A stretch of 64,000 nucleotides of DNA from JAMXLO01 sp963812075 (GCA_963812075.1 CAWETN010000012.1:62001-126000), one strand, 5' to 3'; shown: positions 25,592 to 35,777, numbered from the stretch's first letter. Translations and numbers: made by a program. The notes: generated from the letters alone by a model not told the origin.

Positions 25592-26380
25592 TCAGGTGGT
25601 CCTGATCCGCGCCAGAGCGTCCTCCAGCGTCGCGATGTCCACGCCGATATCACGCCCCGACGGATCGGCGAGCTGCCGCCAGATCAGCGCGTGCGCCTCC
25701 GACAGGCGTGCGTCGAGCCATCGCCACGTCGCCTTCTGCAACCTGCCCCAGGTGCAGACCCGCAGCGTCGCATCGTCGGCGAGGCCCATATAGTCCCAGC
25801 CGACGACGACGTGGCCGCCGACAACCTCGCCATCCGCGCGGCCGTCACCCACGTCCCAGACCGCCGAACCATCCATGTCGCGCTGGTGCAGCGTGACGCC
25901 AAGATAGGCATGGCCGAGGTGATCGATCGCGTTGGCGATCGCGGCCCGGGTATGCGGCAGCACCGCGTGCAGACCGACGAGCGGCGACTGCATCAGGGCG
26001 TCGAACCCGTGCACGGCCTGGTGGTTCAGCACGTCGAGCGCGACGGCGCCAAGCGTCGCCTCCATCGCGTCGAATGTCGGTGCGCAACCGATGCAGGCTG
26101 CGTAGAACAATGGCACCTTCTCCGGCTCGATCGCGAGCTCGAAGCCGTTCAGTGCGGCGACGGCGCGGGCGGCGTTCGCCAGCCCGGCGGCGGTGCAGTC
26201 AGGCAGCCTGTCGTTGTGATACAGGCCCGGCGCGAAGGCGATCTCGCTGCGATCCACCACCGGCCGTGGAACAAAGCCGGACAGCCTCTGGTTGGCAAAT
26301 GACGGGACCCGTGCCAGCGCGGCCGGATCGTGCGGCAGACGACCCAACCGCAGTTTCAGCCGGTCGATGAATTCGCTCAT
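25592..26380 (-). CDS. Papain-like fold protein of unknown role
   Basis: A 262-residue protein with the spacing of a papain-like cysteine peptidase: Cys62 in RLPDCTAAGLAN (58-69), His190 in GGHVVVGWDY (188-197), then TWGRLQKATWRW (210-221), corresponding to the Asn-Ser-Trp-Gly region but with Thr in place of Asn-Ser. Catalysis is therefore uncertain. There is no signal peptide. GAGGGAAGG precedes ATG 26380. It follows a lipoprotein gene on the same strand after a 34-base gap, and the pair looks like an operon. Confidence 0.55.
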   Translation of the reverse strand: MSEFIDRLKLRLGRLPHDPAALARVPSFANQRLSGFVPRPVVDRSEIAFAPGLYHNDRLPDCTAAGLANAARAVAALNGFELAIEPEKVPLFYAACIGCAPTFDAMEATLGAVALDVLNHQAVHGFDALMQSPLVGLHAVLPHTRAAIANAIDHLGHAYLGVTLHQRDMDGSAVWDVGDGRADGEVVGGHVVVGWDYMGLADDATLRVCTWGRLQKATWRWLDARLSEAHALIWRQLADPSGRDIGVDIATLEDALARIRTT

Positions 26381-26414
26381 GGACGCCTTCCCTCAGCGGA
26401 GCGGTGTGCGGCAA

Positions 26415-26888
26415 TTACTTTGCCGCGGCGCTCGTCAAAACCGCCCGCGCCTGCTCCGGCGTCATCTTTGGCGCCGCGGTGGCCGCCGCCGGCGTTCTTC
26501 CGACAGCGGCCAGGACAACCGGCAACAGGGCCAGCGCAGCCTGCACCGCAAGGCCCACGGCGGGCGCCGCGGGGAAGAACGGCGTGAGCAGAACGGACAA
26601 GGTGGAAACCGAGGAGCTGATCGCCTGCACTGTATCCGGGTTCGCCGTGATCGCCTGGCTGATGGCGGCGGCATTCATCCTGATGTCGCCGATGATGGCC
26701 TGAGCACGCGAAAGCACATCGGGCGGAATACGGCCGGCAGGAAGCGCCTGCAGCGCAGAGACGACGCCGGACAGGCCATTGGCGATCAGGCTCACGTCCG
26801 TCTTGACCTGGTCTTGCGAGGTGCCGCAGCCGATCACGGCCAGCACCGGCGAAAGCACCAGGCCGGACAACACGACCCGACGTTGCAT
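26415..26888 (-). CDS. Predicted lipoprotein with a hydrophobic C-terminal helix
   Basis: A 157-residue protein. MQRRVVLSGLVLSPVLAVIGC has twin arginines, a hydrophobic core and the lipobox VIGC (Cys21). The mature part is helical with alternating small residues, has a long hydrophobic stretch (about 105-135) and ends KMTPEQARAVLTSAAAK. ATG 26888 is preceded by GGGGGAA five bases upstream. It is transcribed with the papain-like gene. Family unknown. Confidence 0.65.
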   Translation of the reverse strand: MQRRVVLSGLVLSPVLAVIGCGTSQDQVKTDVSLIANGLSGVVSALQALPAGRIPPDVLSRAQAIIGDIRMNAAAISQAITANPDTVQAISSSVSTLSVLLTPFFPAAPAVGLAVQAALALLPVVLAAVGRTPAAATAAPKMTPEQARAVLTSAAAK

Positions 26889-27008
26889 ATGAGTTCCCCC
26901 TTGCACCATTGATTATGCTGGTAACATGTCGCGCCGAGCGTGGATTGTTAACCAAGTCACAGTGCGAGCCGCAAGTTCGCAGCCCGCAGCGGACGCCGGG
27001 GCGCCTGG

Positions 27009-27981
27009 CTAGTGTCTGGGCTGCTCGTGCAGGTGGCAGGCCACGACGCGATCACCCACTTGCGCCAGCATCGGTTCCTGCCGGCCGCAGACCGGCATCG
27101 CATGCGGGCAGCGCGGATGGAAGCGGCAGCCGGCGGGCGGGTTCAGCGGACTTGGCACCTCGCCTGCCAGGATGATCTCATCGCGCCGCTCGTCCGGATG
27201 GCTCGGCAGCGCCGCGGAGAACAGCGCGGCGGTGTACGGGTGCTTCGGCGCGCGAGCCAGTGTCTGCGCGTCCCCCATCTCGACGATCTTGCCAAGATAC
27301 ATCACCACGATCGTGTGGCTCATATGCGCCACGGCGGCGAGGTCGTGCGCAATGAACAGGTACGACAGCCCCATCTGCTCTTGCAGGTCGCGCAGCAGGT
27401 TGAGGATCTGCGCGCGGATCGACACGTCGAGCGCCGAGACCGGCTCGTCCAGCACGATCAGCCTGGGCGACAGTGCCAATGCCCGCGCGATCGCGATGCG
27501 CTGTCGCTGACCGCCGGAGAATTCGTGCGGGAACAGATCGGCCGACCGCTCCGGCAGCCCGACGAGATCGAGCAATTGCAGCACGCGCCGGCGCACCGCC
27601 GAAGCGCCGAGTTTCTCGTTGGTCACCAGCGGTTCGGCGATGATGTCGCTGATCCGCATGCGCGGACTGAGCGACGCATATGGATCCTGGAACACCGCCT
27701 GCACCGACTTGCGATAGTGGCGCCGCCCTGCGCTGTCGAGTTCCTGCAGATCGCGGCCCTCGAAGCGGATGCTGCCCCCGGTCGGCTCCTCCAGCCCCAG
27801 CACCAGCTTCGCCGTCGTCGTCTTGCCGCAGCCCGAACTCGCCGACCACGCCCAGCGTGCGTCCGCTCTCGATGGCGAACGAGATGTCGTCCACCGCGCG
27901 CACCACGCCGCGGGTGCCGCCGAACACGCCGCGCCGCGCCTGGAAATGCTTGGTCAGCCCCGTCGCTTCGAGCACGTTCAT
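27009..27981 (-). pseudogene. Oligopeptide/dipeptide ABC transporter ATPase (OppF/DppF type), frameshifted in the P-loop
   Basis: The second ATPase of the operon. The N-terminal part (MNVLEATGLTKHF to LGVVGE) starts at ATG 27981, sharing one base with the oppD-like stop. The rest (Walker B LIVLDEP, signature FSGGQRQR, C-terminal OppF extension with CRFHPRCPHA) is in another frame. One extra T in GAGTTCGGGC (27836-27837) breaks the P-loop; without it the sequence reads GESGCGKTTT. As written the product stops making sense after about 45 residues. Confidence 0.85.
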
Positions 27982-28981
27982 CACGCGGCCCCGCTCTGTA
28001 CCGCGACGCTCGCCAGCCAGCAGCGCGCGGTGCGCCCGCCGTCGAGATTGAATTCCGGCGGCGCCTCGGCGTGGCAGCGGTCGAACGCCGCAGGACAGCG
28101 CGCGGCGAACGCGCAGCCGCGCGGCAGGCGCGACAGGTCCGGCGGCTGACCGTCGATCGCGGTCAGGCGCTGGCGGTTGTCGGTCATGCGCGGGATCGAG
28201 TTCAGCAGCGCCTTCGTGTAGGGATGCGCCGGCGCGTTGAAGATGCGCGAGACCGGCCCGAATTCCACGACGCGTCCCGCATACATCACCACCAGCTGGT
28301 CGCACATCTTGGCGACGATGCCGAGATTGTGGGTGATGAAGATCAGCGCCAGCCCATGCTCGCGCTGCAATTCGCGCAGCAGGTTCAGGTATTGCGCCTG
28401 GATCGTCAGATCGAGGCTGGTGGTCGGCTCGTCGGCGATCAGCAGGCGCGGCTCGCAGGCGATGCCGATGGCGCCGACGATGCGCTGGCGCATGCCGCCC
28501 GACATCTCGTGCGGATACTGCGTGACGCGCGTCTCGGGCGACGGAATGCGCACCGCCTTCAGCAGACGCACGCGCCCGCTGCCAGGCCGCCTTGCGCCGG
28601 GTTCCCTCGTGCACGCGGATCGGCTCGGCGACCTGGTTGCCGATGGTGAACAGCGGGTTCAGCGACGCCATCGGATCCTGCAGGATCATCGCGATCCGCT
28701 TGCCGCGGATGCGTCGCATCTCGGCGTCGGACTTACGCACGAGGTCTTCGCCCTCGAACCACATCTGCCCGCTGACGATCTGCGCCGCGGTCGGCAGCAC
28801 ACGCAGGATGCTCAGCGCCAGCGTGCTCTTGCCCGAGCCCGAACTCGCCCACGATGCCGACCGTCTCGCCGGCGCTGACGCGCAGCGACACGTCGTCCAC
28901 CGCGCGCACCACCCGCGTCCCCTGAGCCGAGACGTAGTGGGTCGAGAGGCCGTCGAGTTCCAGCAGCGGGCGAGCCGGCAT
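27981..28981 (-). pseudogene. Oligopeptide/dipeptide ABC transporter ATPase (OppD/DppD type), two frameshifts
   Basis: The start is probably ATG 28981, 22 bases after the permease stop. The frame changes first in the P-loop, where an extra T in GAGTTCGGGC (28842-28843) turns GESGSGKST into GEFGLG. It changes again near 28566-28581 (GC-rich GGGCGCGTGCG), where one extra base moves the frame into RLLKAVRIPSPETR. The downstream part keeps MSGGMRQR (signature), LLIADEPTT (Walker B) and the CAFAARCPAAF extension. Apart from these single bases the gene is highly conserved. Confidence 0.85.
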
Positions 28982-29003
28982 GGCCGCCGCGCCGGGACGC
29001 GGC

Positions 29004-29897
29004 TTAGAGCTGACGGAGCTGAGGGTCGAGTTTGACACGGAGCCAGTCCCCGAGAAGGTTTGCGGAAAGCACCATCAGCATGATGCAGCAGCCCGGCAGC
29101 ACGGTGAGCCACCAGTAGCCCACCATCAGCCCCTGCTTGCCATCGGACAGCATCAGTCCCCAGGCCGGCTGCGGCGGCGGCACGCCGACGCCGAGGAACG
29201 ACAGCGACGCCTCGGTGACGATGACCACGCCCAGCATCAGCGTCGCCAGCACGATCGCCGAATTGACCACGTTGGGCAGGATGTGCCGCCGCATGATGGT
29301 CCATTTCGAACAGCCGGCGACGATCGCCAGGCGGACGAATTCGCGCTCCTTCAGCGACAGAACTTCGCCGCGCACGACGCGCGCGTAGCGCGTCCAGTAG
29401 ACCGCGCCGAGGATGATCACGATGTTCCACATCGAGGGACCGACGATGGCGGCGAGGAAGATCGCGAAGGTCAGCGCCGGCAGCGCGAGCCAGGCATCGG
29501 TGACGCGCATGATGATCTGGTCGACCCAGCCGCCGATATAGCCGGCGAGGATACCGAGCACCGTACCGATGACACCGGCGAAGATCACCGCGGTGAAGCC
29601 GACCACCATCGAGACGCGGGCGCCGAAGATCAGCCGCGACAGCACGTCGCGCCCAAGTTGGTCGGTGCCGAGCAGGTGGTTCATCGCGCCGCCGGTCTGC
29701 CAGAACGGCGGCTTGAAGCGCGCTGTCAGGCTGCCGACCTCTGGATTGTGCGGCGCCAGGACGTCGGCGAAGATCGCCATGAAGGCGATGACTCCCAGGA
29801 TGATGATCGGGATCAACGGCAGATCGCCCAGCCCGCGCATCGCGGAACGCGACGGCAGCGGCGACGTGAGGACAATGGTCTCGCTCGACATGCTCAT
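29004..29897 (-). CDS. Oligopeptide/dipeptide ABC transporter permease (OppC/DppC type)
   Basis: The only undamaged gene of this six-gene operon. It is a 297-residue inner-membrane permease with an N-terminal helix, the LGTDQLGRDVLSRLIFGARV motif and five further helices. The cytoplasmic EAA-type loop (EFVRLAIVAGCSKWTIMRRH, about 186-205) contacts the ATPases. GGAGAAG lies seven bases before ATG 29897. It would pair with the OppB-like permease encoded upstream. Confidence 0.92.
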   Translation of the reverse strand: MSMSSETIVLTSPLPSRSAMRGLGDLPLIPIIILGVIAFMAIFADVLAPHNPEVGSLTARFKPPFWQTGGAMNHLLGTDQLGRDVLSRLIFGARVSMVVGFTAVIFAGVIGTVLGILAGYIGGWVDQIIMRVTDAWLALPALTFAIFLAAIVGPSMWNIVIILGAVYWTRYARVVRGEVLSLKEREFVRLAIVAGCSKWTIMRRHILPNVVNSAIVLATLMLGVVIVTEASLSFLGVGVPPPQPAWGLMLSDGKQGLMVGYWWLTVLPGCCIMLMVLSANLLGDWLRVKLDPQLRQL

Positions 29898-29900
29898 GCG

Positions 29901-30822
29901 TCACTTCTCCACTCGGATGCGGGGATCGATCACGGCGTAGACGACATCGACCAGGAGGTTCACCACCACGATCATGGTGCCGCCCATGATCACGACGCCC
30001 TGCACCACCGGGAAGTCGCGGAAGCTGATGCCCTCGTAGAGCAACCGCCCGATGCCGGGCCAGGCGAACACCGTCTCGACCACGACGGCGACATTGATCA
30101 TCAGCACCAGGTTGATGCCGGCCAGCGTCAGCACCGGGATCAGCGCGTTCTTGAATGCGTGCTTGCCGATCACCCACGACTGCGGCAGTCCCTTCAGCCG
30201 CGCCAGCTTGACGTATTCCGAGCCGAGCACCTCGAGCATCGACGACCGCGTCAGGCGCATGTGCGCCGCGGCGAAATACCAGCCGAGTGCGAAGGCCGGC
30301 ATGAGGATGTGCAGGATGCCGCCGGAGCCGGATGACGGCAGCCAGCCGAGATAGACCGAGAAGACCAGGATCAGCACGAGGCCGACGAAGAACGACGGCA
30401 GCGACAGGCCGAGCAGCGCGAACAGCTTGCCGGCGCTGTCCCAGAAGCGGCCGACGCGCACCGCCGCCAGGATGCCGCTCGGGATGCCCACCAGCAGCGA
30501 GAAACGCCATCGCCACCACAGCGAGCAGCAGCGAATTCGGCAGACGGTCGAGGTAAAGCTCGAACACCGGCGTCTGGTAGTAGAACGACTGGCCGAAATC
30601 GCCGCGGAGCAGGTGCACCATGAACAGCCCGTACTGCATCCAGAGCGGCTGATCGAGGCCGAACTTCTGATGGATCGCCGCGATATCGTCCTCGCTGGCG
30701 CCCGGCTCGACCAGCAGCGTCGCCGGATCGCCGGTGACGCGGACGAACAGGAAGATGGTCAGCGACAGCACCAGCAGCGAGAGCAGCGAATAGCCGAGCC
30801 GCCGCATGACGAACTGCTTCAT
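29901..30822 (-). pseudogene. Oligopeptide/dipeptide ABC transporter permease (OppB/DppB type), frameshifted
   Basis: The N-terminal 108 codons (MKQFVMRRLGYSLLSLLVLS..., GLDQPLWMQYGLF) are in one frame. An extra base at about 30499 (TTTCTCGCTGCTGG) shifts the rest, which continues as VGIPSGILAAVRVGRFWD with the EAA loop SEYVKLARLKGLPQSW and ends IDPRIRVEK. Without the extra base a normal full-length (about 306-residue) permease results. Confidence 0.85.
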
Positions 30823-30831
30823 GAGGGCCCC

Positions 30832-32383
30832 CTATGCGCTCTTCAGCGTGATGTCCTCGTAGGGCGCGGTGTAGACGAAGCCCTTGATCAGGCCGAAGCC
30901 GGATTCCGCCACCCGCGGCCCCACGCCGCTGATGAACGCAAGCTGCCAGATCGACACGTACATCGTGCGCTCGTCGAGCAGATGCTGCATCTTCGTCAGG
31001 ATCGCCGCGCGCTTCGTGCGGTCCAGTTCCACCGCCTGCAACGGGAACAGCTCGTCGATCTCGGGATAGCTGCCATAGGCGTAGTTGCCGCCCTTGACGA
31101 CGAACTCCTCCAGCCGCGTCGCGGCATTGCCGAACGCGCCCGAGGCACCCTGGATGATGTTCTTGTACTTCTTGTCGGCGTAGCCCTTGAAGAACGCCGC
31201 GCGCTCCAGCGGCCGCAGCCTGGCGCGGATGCCGACCTCGCCGAGATAGTTGAGCACGGCCTCGCCGAGATTCGCGTAGGCCACATCGCAGGTATAGAAG
31301 CCGGCATCGAAGCCGCCGGCATGACCCGCCTCGGCCAGCAGCTGCTTCGCCTTCTCCGGATCGTACACCGGCGGCGCCAGCTTCTCGTAGAACTCGAAGT
31401 TCTCCGGAATGACGCTGCCGGTGATGTGCGAATGGCCCAGCGTCAGCGCCTTGTTGATCGTGTTGTAGTCGAGCGCGTATTTCGTCGCCAGCCGCACCCG
31501 CTGGTCGTACCACGGCGACTTCGGATCCCACTGCTCGGGAAAATACATATAGTAGGGCGCCGAACCGACGGTCGGCCGCAGCGTCAGACCCGGCGTGCGC
31601 TGCAGCTCTTCCGCCAGTTCGGCGCGGATCGAGTAGGCGATGTCCACCTCGCCGTTCTTCAGCGCGGCGAGCCGTGTCGACTCGTCGGGGATCACCCGCA
31701 GCACGATGCGCTTCACCGCCGGCGTCTTGCGCCAGTATTGGTCGAACGCCTCCAGCACCAGTTCGACGCCCGGCGTGAACGAGACGAACTTGTAGGGGCC
31801 CGCGCCGACCGGCGCCTTCTTGAACCCGTCCTCGCCGACCTTCTCCACGTATTTGCGCGGTACGACCCAGCCGGCGCCCGATGCAACGGTATAGAAGGTG
31901 ATGAAATCCGGCCACGGATTCTTCAGCTTGAACACGACGCGCTGCGGGATCGGGCGTCTCCACCGCGGCCACGCGTTCCTTCAGCAGCCCGTGCGCCGCG
32001 CCGCGATAGCGCTCGAACGAGAATTTCACGTCGTCGGCGGTCACCGGTTCGCCGTTGTGGAACTTCGCGTCCTTGCGCAGCGCGAACTCGTAACTCAGCC
32101 CATCCTCGCCGGCCGACCAGGACTCCGCCAGCGACGGCGTCGGGTTGCCTTGCGGCATCGGCTTCGCCACCGCGTCGTGCAGCGCGTACAGCACCATGAA
32201 CGGCGTGATGATGCCCTGCGTCTCGGCGGGATCGAGCCAGGTCGGCGCCAGCGTGATATGCACGCCGACGGTCAGCTGCCCCGCCGGGGCGGCGGCCTTC
32301 GCCGGACGCACGGCGCCCGCCGCCATGCCCAGTGCGGCGAGTGCCAGCACCTCGCGTCGTGTCGTCATCTTCGTCTCCGTCAT
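30832..32383 (-). pseudogene. Family 5 extracellular solute-binding protein, frameshifted (second copy of a tandem pair)
   Basis: A peptide-type periplasmic binding protein with a Tat-like signal (TTRREVLALAALGMAAGA). The frame breaks after VAAVETPD, where GATCCCGCAGC (about 31945) has one C too many. Removing it continues into VFKLKNPWPDFITFY and a full-length protein ending TLKSA. The start ATG overlaps the stop of the preceding paralogue (ATGA). It is a close relative of the next gene, so the pair is a tandem duplication. Confidence 0.87.
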
Positions 32384-33955
32384 GCGTTCTTCAACGTGAG
32401 GTCTTCATAGGGCGCGGTGTAGGGGAATCCGGCAATCCGGCCGAAGTTCGACTGGCCGACCCGTGGTCCCACGCCATTGATGAAGGCGAGCTGCCAGAGA
32501 TGCGTGCCGATAACGCGCTCATAGAGGATCTGCTGCATCCTGGTCAGGATCTCGGCGCGCTTGCCGTGGTCCAGTTCGACCGCCTGCTGCTCGAACATCG
32601 CGTCGAGGTCCGGGTAGCTGCCATAGGCGTAGGCGCCGCCCTTCACGATGAACGTCTCGAACCGAGTCGCCGCGTTGCCGAACGAACCGCTGCCGGCCTG
32701 GATGATGTTCCTGAGCTTCTTGTCGGCGAACTGCTGGTTGAACGAGGCGCGCTCCAGCGGCCGCAGCCTGGCCCGGATGCCGACCGCGCCCAGGTAGTTG
32801 TTGGTCGCCTCGGCCAAGTTGGCGTAGGAGCTGTCGCAGTTGTAGTAGCCCGCATCGAAGCCGCTCGGATAGCCAGCGTCGGCCAGCAGCTGCTTCGCCC
32901 TGCCGGGATCGTACACCGGCTCCGGCGGCTTCCAGAAGAACTCGAAGTTATCGGGGATCAGGCTGCCGTGCACATGCGAATAGCCCAGCGTCAGCGCCTG
33001 ATTGATGGTCTTCAGGTCGAGCGCCAACCGCGCCGCCTGCCGCACGCGCTGGTCATGCCAGGGCGACTTCGCATCCCACTGTTCGGGAAAGTACAACCAG
33101 AACGGTGACTGGATAACCGCCGGCTTCAGCGTAAGCCCAGGCGTCGACTTCAGCTCCTCGGCCAGCTCGCCACGGATCGAATAGGCGATGTCGATCTCGC
33201 CTCGCTTCAATGCCGCGAGCCGGGTTGCCTCGTCGGGGATCACGCGCAGCGTCAGGCGCTTCACGCTGACAGGTTTGCGCCAGTAGCCTTCATACGCCTC
33301 GAGCACCAGTTCCACGCCAGGGTTGAACGAGACGAACCGGTACGGCCCTGCGCCGACCGGCGCCTTCTTGAAGCCGTCGTCGCCGACCTTCTCGACGTAT
33401 TTCTTCGGCACGATCCAGCCCGCGCCGGTGGTTGCCGCGTAAAATGTCAGGAAGTCCGGCCACGGATTCTTCAGCTTGAACTGGATATGCCGCGCATCCT
33501 GCACCTCGACCGAGGCAACGCGGTCATGCAGCGGAGCCTTCGCCGCGCCGCGGTAGCGCTCGAAGGAGAATTTCACGTCCTCCGCGGTCACCGTCTCGCC
33601 GTTGTGGAAGGTCACGCCGTCGCGCAACACAAAGCTATAGCTCATGCCGTCTTCGGTCGCCGACCAGGACTTCGGCCAGGCTATGCGCCATCAGCTCGCC
33701 GGGCATCGGCTTCAGCATTGCATCGTGCAGCGCGTAATACAGCATGTACGGCGTAACGAGCGACGGCGTCTCGGCCGGTTCGAACCATGTCGGCGCCAGC
33801 GAGATATGCACGCCGTAGGTAAGCTGCCCCACCGGGCCAGCCGCTCGGGCCAGGTCCGGCATGCCGCCGACGGCGGCGGATGCGGCTAGTGCCAGCACGT
33901 CACGGCGGCCAATCAGAGAAATGTTACCGCCGGGCGTGGGTCCTGAAAGTCCCAT
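32380..33955 (-). pseudogene. Family 5 extracellular solute-binding protein, frameshifted (first copy of a tandem pair)
   Basis: It opens the transporter operon. The signal region contains IGRRDVLALAASAAV (Tat-like). The frame breaks near 33671, where GCCGAAGTCC carries one extra A; without it SLAESWSATEDGMSYSF reads through to TLKNA at 32380. GGGAGGCG precedes ATG 33955. About two thirds of residues match the neighbouring copy by eye. Confidence 0.87.
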
Positions 33956-34021
33956 GTTCGCCTCCCTGACAACTCCTTTGCCGGAGCCTTGCGTTCAATG
34001 TAGGCGAGCCATGCGCCTGCG

Positions 34022-34723
34022 TCACTCCTTTTTCGCGCCTGCCAAAGCGATCCGCGCAACTGTCAAAATGATGCGCGAGCCGGCGCGGAGGCTGCCGCCG
34101 ACGGTCCCGGCGACCTTGGAGCGTCCGCCGGCGCGGCAGCGATACGGCACGGGCACCTCCAGGATGCGCAGGCCGGCACGCGCCGCCTGCATCTGCATCT
34201 CAATGTTCCAGCCATAGCCGGTTTCGCGCATCGCGAGCCGTGCCAACGCCTCGCGGCTGATCGCACGGAACGCGCACATATCGGTGTACCGCGCGCCATA
34301 CAGCAGCGAGATCAGCCAGCCGGCCAGGCGTCCTGCCAGCACCTGATGCCAACTCATCGAGCCGGGTTCGCGCTTGCCCCGCACCCTTGAACCGATAACG
34401 AAGTCATGCGTGCCGGCACGGATTGGCGCGACCAGCACGTCCGCCAGATCGGCGGGATCGGCCCCGTCGCCGTCGAGGAAAAGGATGATGCCGCAGCCCT
34501 CGCCCGCCGCCGCGACACCCGCCGCACAGGCGCGCCCATAGCCGCGTTCGACCAGGGTGACGACGCGGGCCCCGACGGCGCTCGCGATCGCCGCCGTGCC
34601 ATCTGTGCTCGAGCTGTCGGCGACGATGATCTCGTCCACCACCGAGCACGGAAGCGTTGCGATCGTTGCGGCGATCGTCGCCGCTTCATTCAGCGTCGGG
34701 ATGATCGCGACGACGCGGTTCAC
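34022..34723 (-). CDS. Family 2 glycosyltransferase (polyprenyl-phosphate sugar transferase type)
   Basis: A 233-residue GT-A glycosyltransferase: VVAIIPTLNEA (4-14), VDEIIVADSSSTDGT (29-43) and the metal/nucleotide-binding DGDGADP (84-90). There are no added membrane helices beyond a hydrophobic patch (LAGWLISLLYG). It resembles dolichyl/undecaprenyl-phosphate mannose or glucose synthases. GTG 34723 is seven bases after the radical SAM stop; an ATG at 34762 is a possible alternative. It is the last gene of an eight-gene run. Confidence 0.83.
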   Translation of the reverse strand: MNRVVAIIPTLNEAATIAATIATLPCSVVDEIIVADSSSTDGTAAIASAVGARVVTLVERGYGRACAAGVAAAGEGCGIILFLDGDGADPADLADVLVAPIRAGTHDFVIGSRVRGKREPGSMSWHQVLAGRLAGWLISLLYGARYTDMCAFRAISREALARLAMRETGYGWNIEMQMQAARAGLRILEVPVPYRCRAGGRSKVAGTVGGSLRAGSRIILTVARIALAGAKKE

Positions 34724-34730
34724 TGTGCGT

Positions 34731-35777
34731 TCAGAGACTCCATCGCAGCCCGCAGCCCGCACACGGCCTCGGCGGTGTATCGCTCAGCAGCGATGCTCGG
34801 AAGTCCTGGTACGCCGCACCGTTCCAGATCTCGCGCAATGTCTGCTGTGTCGCGTCGCCCAGCGTATAGCTGTCGTAGCCGCGCGCCGAGAACGGTGCCA
34901 TGCAGCACGGCAACGCACGGCCATGCGCGGTGAAGTACATCAGCGACCAAGGCCGCCGGCACGCCGACCACGGCTGCGCGGTGTCCGGCCGCTTCAGGCT
35001 CAGGCCTGGTTCGGTGGCACCGGATGCATCGAGCGCAATGCCCAGCTCACGCGCCAGGGCGGCGGCGTCCTCGATCGCCTGCGACTCCCCGGCGCGCAGC
35101 GCCTCGAACAGCGAAGATTCCGGGCGCGCCAGGCCATAGCCCGCATCGTCGTAGACCAGCCGCTGCAGGTAAACCTCCCGCACCCCCATCGATACGGCCA
35201 GCCGTACGAATTCCGGCAGCTGCTCGATCGTCTCCTTGAGCCCAGTGAGCCACAGCGACACGCGCGGCGTCGTGGCGCCGATGGCGCGCTGCAGTTCGGT
35301 GAACGCCTGCACGTTGCGCACGATGCGGGCGAACAGGTCCTTCCCGCGGACTGCGTGGAAGGATTTCGCATCCGCCGCGTCCAGCGACACGCGCAGTTCG
35401 TCCAGCCCGGTGTCGATCAGCGCCTGGTGCTTCTTCGGCGCCAGCAGCGTGCCGTTGGTGTTGAACAGCACATAGATGCCACGGTCCTTCAGGTAGCGGA
35501 TCATGCGTGGCAACGCGCGCACCAGCATCGGTTCACCGACCCCGTGCAAAACCGCGCGCGCGACGTCGGGCACCTGATCGACGATCGAGGCGAAGAGCTC
35601 CCAGCTCATATCGGCCGGCGGTTCGAGCGCCTCGAAAGTGCGCGGACAGGTCTCGCACAGCAGGTTGCAGCGGTTGGTCACCTCGAGATACAGGCAGACC
35701 GGCGGCGCGGTGGCCTCGGCAGGACGGCTCTGTACGGAATCGAAGTAGCGGCGCGGATCGCTCACAACGCTCATCAT
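34731..35777 (-). CDS. Radical SAM protein with a SPASM-like C-terminus
   Basis: A 348-residue radical SAM enzyme: cluster motif C37-x3-C41-x2-C44 (CNLLCETC) after LYLEVTNR, the GVGEP motif, then a C-terminal cysteine cluster (WSACRRPW, LPCCMAPF, PRPCAGCGLRW) typical of twitch/SPASM auxiliary cluster domains. The start ATG overlaps the preceding stop (ATGATG). It sits among glycosyltransferases, so a role in modifying a lipid- or glycan-linked precursor is inferred; the substrate is unknown. Confidence 0.85.
   Translation of the reverse strand: MMSVVSDPRRYFDSVQSRPAEATAPPVCLYLEVTNRCNLLCETCPRTFEALEPPADMSWELFASIVDQVPDVARAVLHGVGEPMLVRALPRMIRYLKDRGIYVLFNTNGTLLAPKKHQALIDTGLDELRVSLDAADAKSFHAVRGKDLFARIVRNVQAFTELQRAIGATTPRVSLWLTGLKETIEQLPEFVRLAVSMGVREVYLQRLVYDDAGYGLARPESSLFEALRAGESQAIEDAAALARELGIALDASGATEPGLSLKRPDTAQPWSACRRPWSLMYFTAHGRALPCCMAPFSARGYDSYTLGDATQQTLREIWNGAAYQDFRASLLSDTPPRPCAGCGLRWSL

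Noticed and set aside
27830..27845. Programmed +1 frameshifting to make the ATPases
   Set aside because: Six different sites in five genes, plus others elsewhere, have the same type of change; no common slippery sequence or structure beyond the two P-loop sites is visible.
27012..28649. A long plus-strand open frame opposite the two transporter ATPase genes
   Set aside because: Composition (Arg/Gln/His-rich) and position show it is the shadow of conserved ABC ATPase sequence on the other strand.
27178..30822. One giant minus-strand ORF of about 1,200 codons spanning several transporter genes
   Set aside because: It passes through the real frames of OppB, OppC and the ATPases only in pieces; it is produced by the +1 insertions and high GC, not by a fusion gene.
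30427..32199. A 590-codon plus-strand frame opposite the permease and binding-protein genes
   Set aside because: Antisense to conserved transporter sequence; no ribosome binding site and no recognisable motif.
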